Below, piece after piece: positions 1 to 11,110 of a stretch of DNA of 64,000 bases. A program made the translations under genes and the position numbers. The notes under the pieces are model-generated. The model saw nothing but the letters and a program-made list of their open reading frames with translations. It made no database searches and had not been told where the DNA came from. The stretch's first letter is position 1. The number at the start of each line of letters is the position of its first letter. Source of the DNA: Fragum whitleyi (lineage: Eukaryota; Mollusca; Bivalvia; Cardiida; Cardiidae); the NCBI GenBank assembly GCA_948146395.1, contig OX411544.1:94103232-94167231 (forward strand), in the 5' to 3' direction.

Positions 1-325
1 TGTTTGACAGCTGTATCTTTATCATATGATGCAGACTCTATGAACTGTAACAGATTCCCAAGACTCTGTTGTACATAACATTGCATTATTAAACCAAGAT
101 AGGCAGCGTGCTGGCCCTTAAAACCGATTTTATCCACCATTTTACAGGCTTGAGTGAACAGAACTTTTGCTTTACTTCTAGCAAAAGATGCCTTATTCCC
201 ATACCGTTTTACTAAACAGCAATCAACTTAAGAGTCCAAAGATGGAACTTTCAAAAATTTCTCAAATACTTCGTCCAGTGGAAATGGCATGAATTCCGAT
301 GGTTCTATCACTAACACGATGCGAA
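1..325 (-). pseudogene. Partial coding exon of an unidentified gene with one in-frame stop
   Basis: Read on the minus strand, an open frame runs from about 325 to the window edge, broken only by one TAA at 230-228. Downstream of that stop 75 codons stay open to position 1, with a soluble, helix-prone look and motifs such as KVLFTQACKMVDKIGF and QHAAYLGLIMQCYVQQ. Upstream, an ATG at 290-288 starts MPFPLDEVFEKFLKVPSLDS directly before the stop, and a CAG at 328-326 could be a 3' splice site. The mixture of coding-like residues and a single stop suggests a decayed gene or a base error; codon 230-228 is the only lesion seen. I do not recognise the family. The exon continues off the left edge, so its far end and downstream exons are not visible. 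Confidence 0.45.
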
Positions 326-431
326 CTGTTTCGCCGAAAAAGGAAACTTAAGTTGCACGAGGATTAACGGAAGTAGTCAGGTTGAGCATGCGCAAAAGTT
401 TGTTTACTCCCGTATTTCCGGAAGGTTTATT
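326..431. promoter_or_regulatory. Possible bidirectional promoter between divergent exons
   Basis: The stretch lies between a minus-strand exon and a possible plus-strand first exon. It carries GCATGCGC at 386-393, close to the NRF1 consensus, and GGAA cores of ETS type at 367-374 (ACGGAAGT) and near 416-424 (TTCCGGAAG). Such site mixtures are known from TATA-less bidirectional promoters in animals. The assignment is inference from motifs and geometry only. Confidence 0.3.
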
Positions 432-469
432 ATGCGGACCCGAAAAGAAAATCCATATTGTAATTATAG
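432..469 (+). CDS. Possible first coding exon ending in a canonical splice donor
   Basis: An ATG at 432 opens 12 codons (MRTRKENPYCNY plus two bases) that end at AG|GTAAGT, a perfect metazoan donor with GT at 470-471. No partner exon was identified downstream before the TC-rich microsatellite at 1470. It may equally be the end of a 5' untranslated exon. Support is the donor and the position beside the promoter-like block. Confidence 0.25.
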
Positions 470-1200
470 GTAAGTATTTTATGAAATAAAACCCAGAAAC
501 GGTTAGATCTTGCTGAATCGTACTCTTGCCGAATTAGAATGTATCGTTTACCCTAGTTTGCCGTATAAACCGTTTAATAACTATCTGTCCTAGTTAATAC
601 TACGACCAAGCAGGGAAACAGTGGGGTTGCACTATGTACGAATATAATCGGTGAAATTGATTAAATCTAACCATGAAGTTCACGTAAAATCGATGGTTTG
701 AATCTCACGTGTTTAAACAACAAATTAATTATAATACCCGAAGGTGACTGATAGGTTTCAAAACTTATGATTTATTAAAAGATCGTGATTCTTATTTATA
801 GAATGACAAACAAGAGATATCAGGGCTTGGGAAACAAATAAATGGCGATTTTACATTAATTAAAAATAATTAATAATCTAATTTAACTTCTTATTTTTAC
901 GCAGTTCTTCGTTGATGTTCATACTCGCACATACTTCTCTCCATGGAAACTGTTCGATAGTACCTTTGTTAATGTACTTTGTCTTACTTCAACTTAGTTA
1001 ATCGTATTAGTGACACGGCTTTCCAACCGTAAAATGGAGTACGATTTACTACAATTATTACCGTAAATGTGACCATAGCTTTATTTATAATCAGTACGTA
1101 CCTATTGAATCTCTCTGTTGGAGGATTCCTGGAGACTTTACGTAGTTGATACTCGCAACACTAGTGCATACGTCATCTTGTCTAAAATTGACACATTTTT

Positions 1201-1320
1201 GTTTAGCATTTTCACAACAATAGGCGTAAGACGTTAGACGTTTAAAACACGAATTACTTAGTTCAGCATTTTCACAACAATAGACGTAAGACGTTAGACG
1301 TTTAATACACTAATTACTTA
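1201..1320. repeat. Two-copy 60-bp tandem duplication
   Basis: Positions 1201-1260 and 1261-1320 are the same 60-bp unit (sharing AGCATTTTCACAACAATA and ACGTAAGACGTTAGACG) with about five differences. No coding meaning is seen. The rest of 470-1470 is AT-rich sequence without a recognisable gene. Confidence 0.9.
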
Positions 1321-1469
1321 GAATTAATCGATTTACATTCTTTACATCACAGATCGCAGTTTTAGTTTTCAAGGCGACCAAAACTGTTTTCGTTTAAGAC
1401 GATTTTATCAAATAAGTGTGTAGACCTTATAATCATGAACAAAATTTTTTAATACGAGGATTTTTATTT

Positions 1470-1870
<401 letters not shown>

Positions 1871-2046
1871 TCCTCTGAGAACGGATGTAGATGTAGATAT
1901 CGTATTTGTCTTAATGCCTAAGTTTTTGAACATTTTTCCACAAATGCGTCATAAAACATGGCATGTATGAACTGACTAGATGGACTGGCTAAATGAATAA
2001 CAAAAACTATTGTTTGGTTGGAATTTTAAAATGCATAATATATATG

Positions 2047-2302
2047 TGACCCGTCAAGAAAAGGGGCCATCTGGGAACTCTGTATGACAAATATTTGAAA
2101 AAAAGATTGGGGAAAGGATTGGTCAACCAGAGGTCGCATTTCAAAAAATCTTTCACTGGAAGATAGATTGAACATTCTAGATTCAGAAAATCAGCACATT
2201 GCGAAAAGTTTCGACCTTAGTCAGTCTGCGCGATCAGCGCAGTCTGACTAGGGTCGACACTTTACGCACCACCCAGATGGTTCCTTTTCGCGTGATGGGT
2301 CA
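2047..2302. mobile_element. Non-autonomous TIR element (MITE) with internal hairpin
   Basis: The left end TGACCCGTCAAGAAAAGG is the approximate inverse of the right end, whose reverse complement begins TGACCCATCACGCGAAAAGG; both then read (A/G)(A/G)CCATCTGGG. A second imperfect hairpin sits at 2209-2258 around GTCAGTCTGCGC. No transposase fits in 256 bp. A target duplication was not resolved, so the superfamily is open. Confidence 0.65.
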
Positions 2303-3080
2303 GATATTTGAAAAATACATATAACTCCTAAATCCTGGATCAATAATTACCTATCAATCTGTTAAGTTACGCACAATTATACAGTGCTAACATAATGTTG
2401 ATTTAATTAGATTATTCTTAAAAAACGGCATTGTTGGATTTGCAATGTATACAGTCATTCAGCAAAATATGAATACGCTGTCTACATAGTGTAACGAGTA
2501 ATACGATTGGTGAATCCGAAAACACCTACGGGTGCCTGATCCTCGGCTGTTTGGTGCTGGATAGTAACGAGAAACTACGTACGAAAAGGGGGTAAAATTG
2601 CCCGCATTACGCATTTGAAAATACATTTTTTTTCAATATATTCACTAATAATACTTAATGGTATACATATATTCGAAGTTTCAAGATAATTATTCAAGTG
2701 AACAAGAGATATCACAAAATGGCAAAATTTCAGAGAAAACGTTGACATCGACTTCGACGACGATGCTAAGGTTATACTAGTACATAAGGTTTTAATCGAG
2801 AAACAGACGAGCATGGAACGTAGATGTGGTTTTTATGTAATCTAGCGTTAAAAAATAACTTGATTTTCAGTTAAATAACAAAAAAAAGTTTTATTTTTAT
2901 CATGTCACTATATATAAATATTGCCTGATAAAAGGGGGTTTGATAAATGTGTATATATCACGCCACTTTTTTCAAGTGACAGCTTTACCATGTAACTTGG
3001 TCACGTGACCTGCCAGGTCTTCTTTTGAGGGTGTAAGGTCTGTTAGGAAGAGTCCTCCCAAACAAAATCGATAGTTTTTT
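2303..3080. other. AT-rich spacer without recognised genes
   Basis: No splice-supported exon, tRNA or repeat unit was recognised. Short open frames here are at the length expected by chance in AT-rich DNA. Confidence 0.6.
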
Positions 3081-4624
3081 AGCTCACCTGAGCACGAAGT
3101 GCTCAAGGTGAGCTTTTGTGGTCGCGTGATGTCCGTCGTCCGTCGTCCGTCGTGCGTCGTGTGTCGTCAACATTTACCTTGTAGACACTCTAGAGGCCAC
3201 ATTTTTTGCCCAATCAACCTGAAATTTGATCAGAATGATTGTCTTGATAAAATCTCGGACAAGTTCGAAATTGGGTCAAGTGGGGTCAAAAATGAGGTCA
3301 CGGGGTCAAATCTTAGAAAAACCTTGTAGACACTCTAGAAGCCATATTTTGTGCCCAATCAACCTGAAATTTGGTCCAATTGATTGTTTTGATAAAATCT
3401 CGGACAAGTTCTAAATTGGGTCAAGTGGGGTCAAAAATGAGGTCACAGGGTCAAATATTGGAAAAACCTTGTAGACACTCTAGAAGCCATATTTCTTGCC
3501 CAATCAACCTGAAATTTGGTCAGAATGATTGTCTTGATGAAATCTCGCACAAGTTTGAAATTGGGTAAAATGGGGTCAAAAATGAGGTCACGGGGTCAAT
3601 TCTTAGAAAAACCTTGTAGACACTCTAGAAGCCATATTTTGTGCCCAATCAACCTGAAATTTAGTCAGCATGATTGTCTTGATGAAAACTCGGACAAGTT
3701 CAAAATTGGGTCAAGTGGGGTCAAAAATGAGGTCACAAGGTCATTTCTTAGAAAAACCTTGTAGACACTCTAGAGGCCATATTTTTTGCCCAATCAACCT
3801 GAAATTTGGTCAGTATAATCATCTTGATGAAATCTAGGACAACTTTGAAATTGGGTCAAGTGGGGTCAAAAATGAGGTCACGGGGTCAAATTTTAGAAAA
3901 ACCTTGTAGACACTCTAGAGGCCATATTTTTTGCCCAATCAACCTGAAATTTGGTCAGAATGATTGTCTTGATGAAATCTCGGACAAGTTCGAAATTGGG
4001 TCAAGTGGGGTCAAAAATGAGGTCACGGGGTCAATTCTTAGAAAAACCTTGTAGACACTCTAGAAGCCACATTTTTGCCCAATCAACCTGAAATTTGGTC
4101 AGAATGATTGTCTTGATGAAATCTCGCACAAGTTAGAAATTGGGTCAAGTGGGGTCAAAAAAGAGGTCACGGGGTCAAATCTTAGAAAAACCTTGTAGAC
4201 ACTCTAGAAGCCATATTTTGTGCCCAATCAACCTGAAGTTTGGTCAGAATGATTGTCTAGATGAAATCTCGAACAAGTTCTAAATTGGGTCAAGTGGGGT
4301 CAAAAATGAGGTCACAGGGTCAAATATTGGAAAAACCTTGTAGACACTCTAGAAGCCATACTTTTTGCCTGATCAACCTGAAAATTGGTCAGAATGATCA
4401 TCTTGATGAAATCTAGGTCAATTTTGAAATTGGGTCAAGTGGGGTCAAAAATGCGGTCACGGGGTCAAATCTTAGAAAAATACTTGTAAGCAGTATAGAG
4501 GCATCATTTTGCCCAATCGACCTGAAATTTGGTAAGTATTCTTCATCTTTTCTAAAGCTACTTTAAACTATTTTCGACAGTTCATTCAGGTGAGCGATTT
4601 AGGGCCACTATGGCCCTCTTGTTT
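3081..4624 (+). mobile_element. Helitron-related non-autonomous element (HINE-like) with 145-bp tandem repeats
   Basis: The left end is a 34-bp palindrome (3081-3114) containing GAGCACGAAGTGCTC between AGCTCACCT and AGGTGAGCT. GCTCACCTGA at 3082-3091 recurs inverted as TCAGGTGAGC at 4586-4595, followed by the hairpin GGGCCACTATGGCCC (4602-4616) and CTTGTTT at the end. Between lie nine to ten tandem units of about 145 bp, each starting ACCTTGTAGACACTCTAGA. Subterminal inverted repeats, a 3' hairpin, T-rich insertion flanks and internal minisatellite units are the known architecture of Helentron-associated elements, and of the Pearl-type elements described in bivalves. It encodes nothing: 145 is not a multiple of three, so each unit shifts frame. 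A longer sibling lies at 46197-48125. Confidence 0.8.
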
Positions 4625-5216
4625 AATTAAATTTGCTTGCCGATTTCTTTTAAATATATTTCACTCGATCGCGACAACATTGATGACGTAAAGTATGAAA
4701 TAGCGTCGAAGCTTTACATTCGTCTTTACTTTCAACCTCGAAAAGCGTTATGATTTTACAACATTTATCTGGACGCATTCAAGGCAGATTTTATTCAACT
4801 GAAGAGAATTTCTGATAAAGTAGCTTTGCATCTGATCTCAATCTATGTCTGTCCTCTAATTAGTTGCAAGGAAGGCACTGAATTGAGGTTTCTTTTAGCT
4901 GAATGGCCACAAAACTAAATGAACTACTGAGCTAGAGATTGACTAGAAAACCATTCGATTCACATCTTCTTTATTATATAGTTATATTATAGCTTTGATT
5001 GCTTAAGGGATATTTTGTTAAATATTTTCTGACTACGGCTTGACGATTCCTTACAATTATCGAGTTCTTCAGTCGGAAGGGATCCCCCCACATCATTCAC
5101 CGATCAAGCTTTATGATGAGCATTTTAAACAGACCAAACTTTTGCATATAATCTTTGATGGACTTTAGAAAAAAAAGAATGTATCAGGATAAATAGAAAA
5201 GATGATTGGTAATGGT
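4625..5216. other. Spacer without recognised features
   Basis: AT-rich sequence between the HINE-like element and the 3' end of the secreted-peptide gene at 5349. It should hold the 3' untranslated region of that minus-strand gene, but no clear polyadenylation site was assigned. Confidence 0.5.
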
Positions 5217-5290
5217 TTATCGGGCTCGGCAGCGGAATTTATCCGGTTTACCTACGATTCACCAGATAAATTCCTACGCCTGCCCGATAA
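5217..5290. repeat. 74-bp imperfect palindrome
   Basis: TTATCGGGCTCGGCAGCGG at the left pairs with the right end CCTACGCCTGCCCGATAA, and GAATTTATCCGG pairs with CCAGATAAATTC. The transcript could form a long stem-loop. It sits about 60 bp beyond the stop codon of the gene at 5349-6587, so it could lie in its 3' untranslated region, or be a small foldback insertion. Confidence 0.75.
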
Positions 5291-5348
5291 TATTCTCCAT
5301 CTCAAGTCACAAACCACTATTCTCTGAAATCTGGATCTAATTTAGATC

Positions 5349-6587
5349 TTAAATTACAGTGTACCTCCAATATGAGTTAGTGATGTAGAAATTATCTTTC
5401 GGTTGAACGTTGAACACAAAGTCTGTGAATGTTTTGGATCCAGACCAACTACAGGGAACATATCTAGCTTGTATATACCAATATCCACCATACTGAAATA
5501 AGTGAACGAACGTTTTTTATCCATTTCAAAATGTTGTTTTATCATATGCGAATTTGAAAATGAAATAATAATAATTAATATGTTAAGCAAAAGAAATAGC
5601 TTAATCAGGAAATATGGAAGCTGATCTTTTGAATGTTTAATTTATACAATGCCATATAAAACGAAATACAATTACGAATCATTGCTTTTCGTCTTAACAT
5701 ACCAGTTCAACATATAGAGGTGTTAATGTTTTCAGAACTAGTAATAGTATATTTACGTTAACTTTTTTGAAATATTATCTAAGAAGTGAACTCAGAGTTA
5801 AATTTTGAACTACACTCTTCGAATGGAAACAATTTCTCGTCTATTGACTCGTAGTGATTGTTAAAAAGTTAAAGATAACAGGTAAAAGAAAGGAAATATA
5901 AGGAAAAAAATATATTCTCGCGTAGAGTCCTGGCCTCTGCTGATTACAAGATAGCGCATTACGGGTAACACCTACTGACGTTATTTCTTCGTTAAAGTTT
6001 CACAAAGGAACTGTACTTTACTTGAGAATAGCTGAAAATAACCGATGCCAGCCGGTGTCGAACTCACGCGGCAAAAAATCAAATAAAAGTCCAATGCGCT
6101 AACCACTGAGCCAAAGAAATTCTTGCTTGACGAAGGTGTCAGACGTTGTATTTAAACCAATGATGCTATGCAGGACAGATGTGAGAGTGGTCTTCCATAA
6201 CAGGATAAAGCAAGGAAAGTACTTGAATTTGAGATACGTGTTTCTGTGTGGCAATATGAAGCTAAGACGACCCTTTGAGATAACAGATAAAAAAAAATGT
6301 GCGATTCTTGCGCTTGTTTACTTACAATTATCGGTTGTCATCAACACATAATATACTTTCAATTGTCCCTGACAAGAATTAAACACATTTATCACAAAAT
6401 ATTAATCTGGAAGAAAAAACTCTGACTTTCCCCTTGAATGTGATCATTTTGCAAACTCACCCGTTTGAGGTCTATATTCTTCTTGGGTACTGGGATTGTT
6501 TGTAGTCTATCGATATCTAATCCTGAAGATTTTAGAAGGATACTCGACGCTATAAGAACGAAGAATAAAACCATTTTGACAACTTAT
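5349..6587 (-). CDS. Small secreted protein, paralog 1 (two coding exons, about 85 aa)
   Basis: Coding exon 1 runs 6574-6461: the ATG opens a hydrophobic leader MVLFFVLIASSILLKSSG, a typical signal peptide, then DIDRLQTIPVPKKNIDLKR, and ends at CGG|GTGAGTTT. It is preceded by a 3' splice site (TTTTTTCCAG at 6597-6588), so an untranslated exon probably lies further upstream. Coding exon 2 runs 5492-5349 after TTATTTCAG: it begins YGGYWYIQARYVPCSW, continues SGSKTFTDFVFNVQP and ends SYWRYTVI and TAA. Both junctions are phase 0. The mature chain is about 67 residues, aromatic-rich and with a single cysteine, so it is not a cysteine-knot peptide. The same structure recurs at 37348-39693 with about 60% identity over exon 2, so it is a gene family. 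I do not recognise it. The exon could instead splice on at GAG|GTACAC after SYWR, where paralog similarity stops. Confidence 0.8.
6040..6120 (-). mobile_element. tRNA-like promoter remnant (SINE head)
   Basis: The minus strand carries an A-box-like TGGCTCAGTGGTTAGCGCA at 6113-6095 and a B-box-like GAGTTCGACACC at 6065-6054, separated as in a tRNA gene of Lys/Val-like type. The anticodon region is replaced by an AT-rich run and no clean acceptor stem is seen. It is therefore read as a degenerate tRNA-derived SINE or tRNA pseudogene, lying inside the intron of the secreted-peptide gene. Confidence 0.5.
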
Positions 6588-6983
6588 CTGGAAAAAATAG
6601 TAGTTAAAAAATGAAGAAAATATTAGCCCATTCACTGAGGTATGCTGCTAAAAATCTAATCTCACTATGAATCCGCTCGGCATACTAAAAGGACAGCACG
6701 ATTAGGATCCCATGAGGTTAATAGATAATCTCTTCATAGCTTATAATTGAATGCCCTCGGGCGAACATGTAAAGATTTCTTCATATAAAAGATTTCTTAT
6801 TGTTTTGCATTATGAGGAAGCTTAAAAAAAAGCTGCGTACTCAAGATTGATTCTACTTGAGAATAAAACCAAATTTTCAGCCAAATAGAATGCACGAAAT
6901 TAGATGGAATAATCTTGAATTGTTTTTAACTTTTTTCCGTTCATTTTTAACTTCTCTCTGTCTCTGTCTTTCTTTCCTTCTTA

Positions 6984-7282
6984 GCCGCGGCAATAGCGCA
7001 GTTGGTAGCGCGCCGGACTTCTAATCCAGGAGTCTATATTCGCACGGGTTCGATCCCCGGCCGCGGCACTTATCCTTTCCGACATTTGTCTTCCACCAAT
7101 GGGTAGATAATCGTAAACCTATGTGGAATAGCAACTGGAGGCTAGGAAAGAGATGTGGTGGTAGTACTGGTGTGAGAAATACCAGGAATCCATCGTTAGG
7201 TGCTCCAGTCGTCGCGATATAACTGAGAGATTGTTGAAAGCGACGTAAAACCCCAATTCAAATCAAAATCAAATTCTTTCCT

Positions 7283-7340
<58 letters not shown>
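6984..7340 (+). mobile_element. tRNA-derived SINE with tRNA-Arg(TCT)-like head and (TTTC)n tail
   Basis: Positions 6984-7068 fold as a tRNA: acceptor GCCGCGG/CCGCGGC, an anticodon loop CTTCTAA (anticodon TCT at 7020-7022) and T-loop TTCGATC. The variable region is about 14 nt and both anticodon and T stems carry a mismatch, so a working tRNA is doubtful. The following body (CACCAATGGGTAGATAATCG, GAGAAATACCAGGAATCCAT, then GTTGAAAGCGACGTAAAAC) matches copies at 60434-60631 (plus) and 37776-37925 (minus), proving a dispersed SINE. The body ends in CAAATCAAAATCAAA and then a long TTTC microsatellite. V-SINE/RUDI-like families are known in molluscs; membership is inference. Confidence 0.8.
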
Positions 7341-7341
<1 letters not shown>

Positions 7342-7759
7342 CATTATCTTCATGAATTAATCATCTATAAAAGACTCGTTCAATAACAAATGGAAAAACG
7401 GATATATAATATTCTTAAATTGACACAATTTATCAATACTCACACTGTCCAGTTTAATTATAAACTCAATAGTGTCGAGGAATTTTGGATTGTCAGGGCG
7501 CAGCCTTTTTAACCAGTCGTTGAATTCAAGGTATTACTTTTCTACGTTTGATAAAGAGGACGTTTTTCAAAATAACTGCTCAAACTTTAGTATCATATGT
7601 TTTTAGCATGGAGGGACGTAGCCCAATGAACCAGTCGTTTGCAGTTAAGGTTAGGGTATACACTTTACGCAGCTGTTATTGTTTATTGACTCACTTTTAT
7701 AGTTTGTCGATATTAATTTTAAAACATAAATCTTCAATAGTTTACCACATTTTAGTTAC
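7341..7759. other. Spacer without recognised genes
   Basis: AT-rich sequence; its short open frames have no splice sites, domain or similarity to other parts of the window. Confidence 0.5.
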
Positions 7760-8152
7760 AATTCGGATTATCGCTCTGCCATTTCCGTAAACTGCAACAG
7801 ACCTCGGATGTATGTAAGGCGGATTGGTATGTAACAAAATTAGGCGGAAACAGTGTAAGAAAAAATAGCACAGTAGATTGATATCATTTACAGTAAATGA
7901 CGGCTGAAAAAAATTTTTCTGCCGTTATTTAAGAATCTAAAGATATTTATATAAGGATACGATTGTTTCACGTCGGTGACTTAAACGAGTAGCGTCGACG
8001 ACGTCGAATGCTTTCACTCACAGTTTCGAGGGCTTGCGCCATTTTAACTGACGTCATCGAGTCTTTCCAAGGGTTTCCCGTAATTTTTAAAAATAGTCCG
8101 TCTACGTACATCCGAGGTTGATCGTGAGATTGGCCGAGTGGTGTTCCGAATG
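7760..8152. mobile_element. Mutator-like MITE, copy 1, with 9-bp target duplication
   Basis: The element is flanked by the direct repeat TTTAGTTAC at 7751-7759 and 8153-8161. Its ends are inverted: degenerate AATTCGGATT at the left against TTCCGAATG at the right, and inside them CCTCGGATGTATGTA (left) against TACGTACATCCGAGG (right). It aligns over its length with the copy at 54966-55408, including AGGCGGAAACAGTGTAAGAA and GATATTTATATAAGGATACG. A 9-10 bp target duplication and long TIRs point to the Mutator superfamily. No coding capacity is present. Confidence 0.85.
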
Positions 8153-8161
8153 TTTAGTTAC

Positions 8162-9339
8162 TTCAGAGAAGAGGATCATGATGGTCCTTTTTCGCTCATC
8201 TGAATAACCAAGTTCATACTATGAAGAACTTCCTTCTTTAAACATTTTCGAGAAAGCCATTTACGTTAAAGCCAGACTGACGATTTATCAGAAAAAGGTT
8301 GATAAATCACTTAGCCTTTTTACATGATATTCAACTTAAAGTCAATATTCCAAATGGCATTAGCCTTATTGCAATCCAACAGTAATTTACATCTTTTTGA
8401 CAGAATTCGTTTTTATGGCATTTCAACAGATGAAATCTGAAAGACGAGAGCATTTGTTGTTTGAAAGGGAGGATATTTGGTAAAATATGCTTATATTGGA
8501 TATTTCATATTTGGAAGATAGCTATTTTTATGTAAAACGAAATTCTGTGGGGAAAAGCACACATCCCAGCAACTTGCATTTTAGATGAAATAAACTATTC
8601 AACCTTGATTTTCCAAAAAGGTAACTGAAAACGGTACCATGAACATTGTCTCATAAAGCCTTACAATTATATGGCAGGCATACAAAAGACAATGTGGATT
8701 TGGTTATTTGACCTTAAACGTTCGGCCTAAATGAAAGGGACCTAATATTCCACTCTGCAGACAGATTCAAACAGTTGTAGAAGCACGTCGATTTATTGTG
8801 AAATACAACCATAAATATTGAAGACATGCTCTGAAATAAGGGAAGTTTGGTCAATTGTCCTTAAAATGTGGCTTTTGGCTTGGCCTTGAAGAAAAATCAC
8901 CAAAATTTGCAGTTATTATTTATTATTTGTATGTTATTAACTGCTTTTAACTGTAGCATAATGTGCATAGTTGGGTCGTGTTACCAACGAAGCCAGAGTA
9001 TCGTGGCTGCCATTTCGATTTCGAAGTTTCGTCTATGTTCCCGGCGAGGCACCTTAGGAAATATTATAAGTTATACAGGAGCGGTTGTAGATATCAATGT
9101 TTGTCAGTTCAGCATTTACTTATGAAGATGCTAGAATTTTCTTTGCAGTATAATTATAAAATATATGCTCCGGACAATGTGTTTCTGGTACTTTGTCACC
9201 CAAATATTATGCCTTGCACACCACCTAATTAAGACACATCATCAAATGAGGCCTCTGTTCCTTTCAATTTGCAATGAGAATTTTTAAGACACCTTTCTAT
9301 ATATCTACATTATACATTTACAAAATATGGCCAATTATA
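8162..9339. other. Probably decayed repeat DNA, no gene seen
   Basis: AT-rich sequence with overlapping chance open frames at 8868-9232. Phrases recurring in the adjoining block (for example CTTACAGTTTACGGGAAG) hint that it is the worn part of a minus-strand mollusc repeat. Nothing coding is supported. Confidence 0.4.
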
Positions 9340-9858
9340 AAACAGACCAATGATTTTAAATTTTTGATAGAGTATAAACTATTGAAGATATATTCAAAAT
9401 ATCGATGATACGGGTCTTACAGTTTACGGGAAGATTTCCCCCTTAATTCTATGTTAAATCTGCAATCCAACAAAATAAATTATGCCTTATTTCCAAGTGA
9501 AAGCAATAATTTGAAGTGTTTTGATAGATGACCATCAGGCAATGACATAAACCAATTATCAAGGCTCTAGGCCTTACAGTTCGGAAAAAAAAAGTTCCAG
9601 TTTTTTCACTCCGTTGTCATCTCCAGGGATTCTTCTTCTGTGAAGTATTTTGAAAGTACTCGCTTAAAGATAATTTATATGAAGTTTAATTGAAATCCAA
9701 TGGCTTATTTTTGGAAGATTTTTTTATAACTGTTGGCGGACAGACGATCAGACAGACGAATACCGGACATTGGCCGATCCAAAAACCTCATTATGAGCAC
9801 TTCGAGCTCATATTAACTAAAACGCTGAGGTAAATATTAACTAAAACGCTGAGGTAAT
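9340..9858 (-). mobile_element. Fragment of a tandem-unit repeat element, ending in a 24-bp duplication
   Basis: GGTCTTACAGTTTACGGGAAGA near 9412 and GGCCTTACAGTTCGGAAAAA near 9570 look like two units about 155 bp apart. They are followed by GGCGGACAGACGATCAGACA and a terminal stretch with GAGCACTTCGAGCTC, which resembles the head of HINE-like elements read in reverse. At 9811-9858 the unit ATTAACTAAAACGCTGAGGT is present twice in tandem. The family assignment is tentative. Confidence 0.4.
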
Positions 9859-10506
9859 AATAACGAGGCTTTGATAATAACAAATTATTCCTATGCTTTT
9901 TGGCCATCGGCCCTTGCAAAATGTATAAACAAATACCAGTCATTTTATTGATACATGCTATATCATTATACCACTTATAAAGATATGTATTATCATGTGT
10001 CCGAAAAATACATTCGTTACATTAGGCTGGAAGTCATGAGTTTGCTTGAACCTTTACAAAAGTTTAATGTTATTACGATGAACATAACAATATTTTGTGT
10101 AAGTCTCAAATATCAATTGAGATAATTGAATTTATTGTTCTTCTGATTTAGTATGGGAATTGCGTAATTTTTATTTTCTCGAAATATCGTTAAATCTTCG
10201 AATAATTCCAGTACTCGTAACCACAGTTGTATTAAAACTACAGTTCTGAGTTGCAGAACTATTGAAGACCAAACGCTTTGAATCGAATAAATTTAAGAAA
10301 TTTTATAAAAGAAAGCGATTATGTATTCTCTATTAATGTAAGTAAGTTTTGAAGAGGTTTTGATAACCCAAAGATGGAATATGTTCACTTTTGTCAATCA
10401 CTTTAATCCTTTTATTTTTGGATACAGTTATATACACATGTTAATGACATTTTCCAAGAAATTCTTGAAATGTCCGATTCGAAGAAATTTGAAAAGTAAA
10501 CGCGTA

Positions 10507-10553
10507 AAAGCCACGCCCTGCCAGTTCTCGTCAAAGCCACGCCCTGCCAGTTC
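10507..10553. repeat. 26-bp tandem duplication
   Basis: AAAGCCACGCCCTGCCAGTTC occurs at 10507 and again at 10533, within otherwise AT-rich sequence. The remaining 9859-11110 shows no gene or other repeat that I can name. Confidence 0.85.
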
Positions 10554-11110
10554 ATAATGAAGCAGGATAAGCCGAATGCCCAATCGGTCCGGTATTATCT
10601 CCTACAAATGTTGTAATAAATAAAAGAGTGAACACATTGAAAATACATATCCTCCAATTCGATGCCCCTTTGTAACAAACTACGTCTTAAGTTTACTGTT
10701 GACTTTTGTATGAAATGCAATACCTACGAAGGTTGTCCCGGGAATTCGTGTACTATTGCAATGACTTTTACATAAAACGTCTGGTGAAACTTAAAATTAC
10801 AAGTAATGGGGATTGATCATTTTTTCTTTACTCTATTGTAATTAAAGAGGGATATTTATAATACTTGCGAAGATATTATTTAAAACGTAACAATAGTAGT
10901 CACGTCGTTTTATAATACGTGAAATGTCGTCTCAAAGTTTAATCACTTCTTATCAAAGTAGCGTAGGAACCGTTTCTATGGTCTTGTTACGAAGAAAGAA
11001 CCTTTGTCGAAACATATCTAAAATCATTCTTGATATAGACTTTTGTTGTGCACTCAATGGTATATTTGATTAAAAAGGCGTTTTCTCAATCTTTTTAGTC
11101 CATGAGCAGA

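Noticed and set aside
3099..4054. Overlapping 62-82 codon frames across the tandem array (and the similar set at 46116-47750)
   Set aside because: They are translations of a 145-bp unit; since 145 is not divisible by three the frame shifts each unit, so no repeat protein is encoded.
6984..7068. Functional tRNA-Arg(TCT) gene
   Set aside because: Stem mismatches, an enlarged variable region and direct continuation into a SINE body make it a SINE head rather than a tRNA gene.
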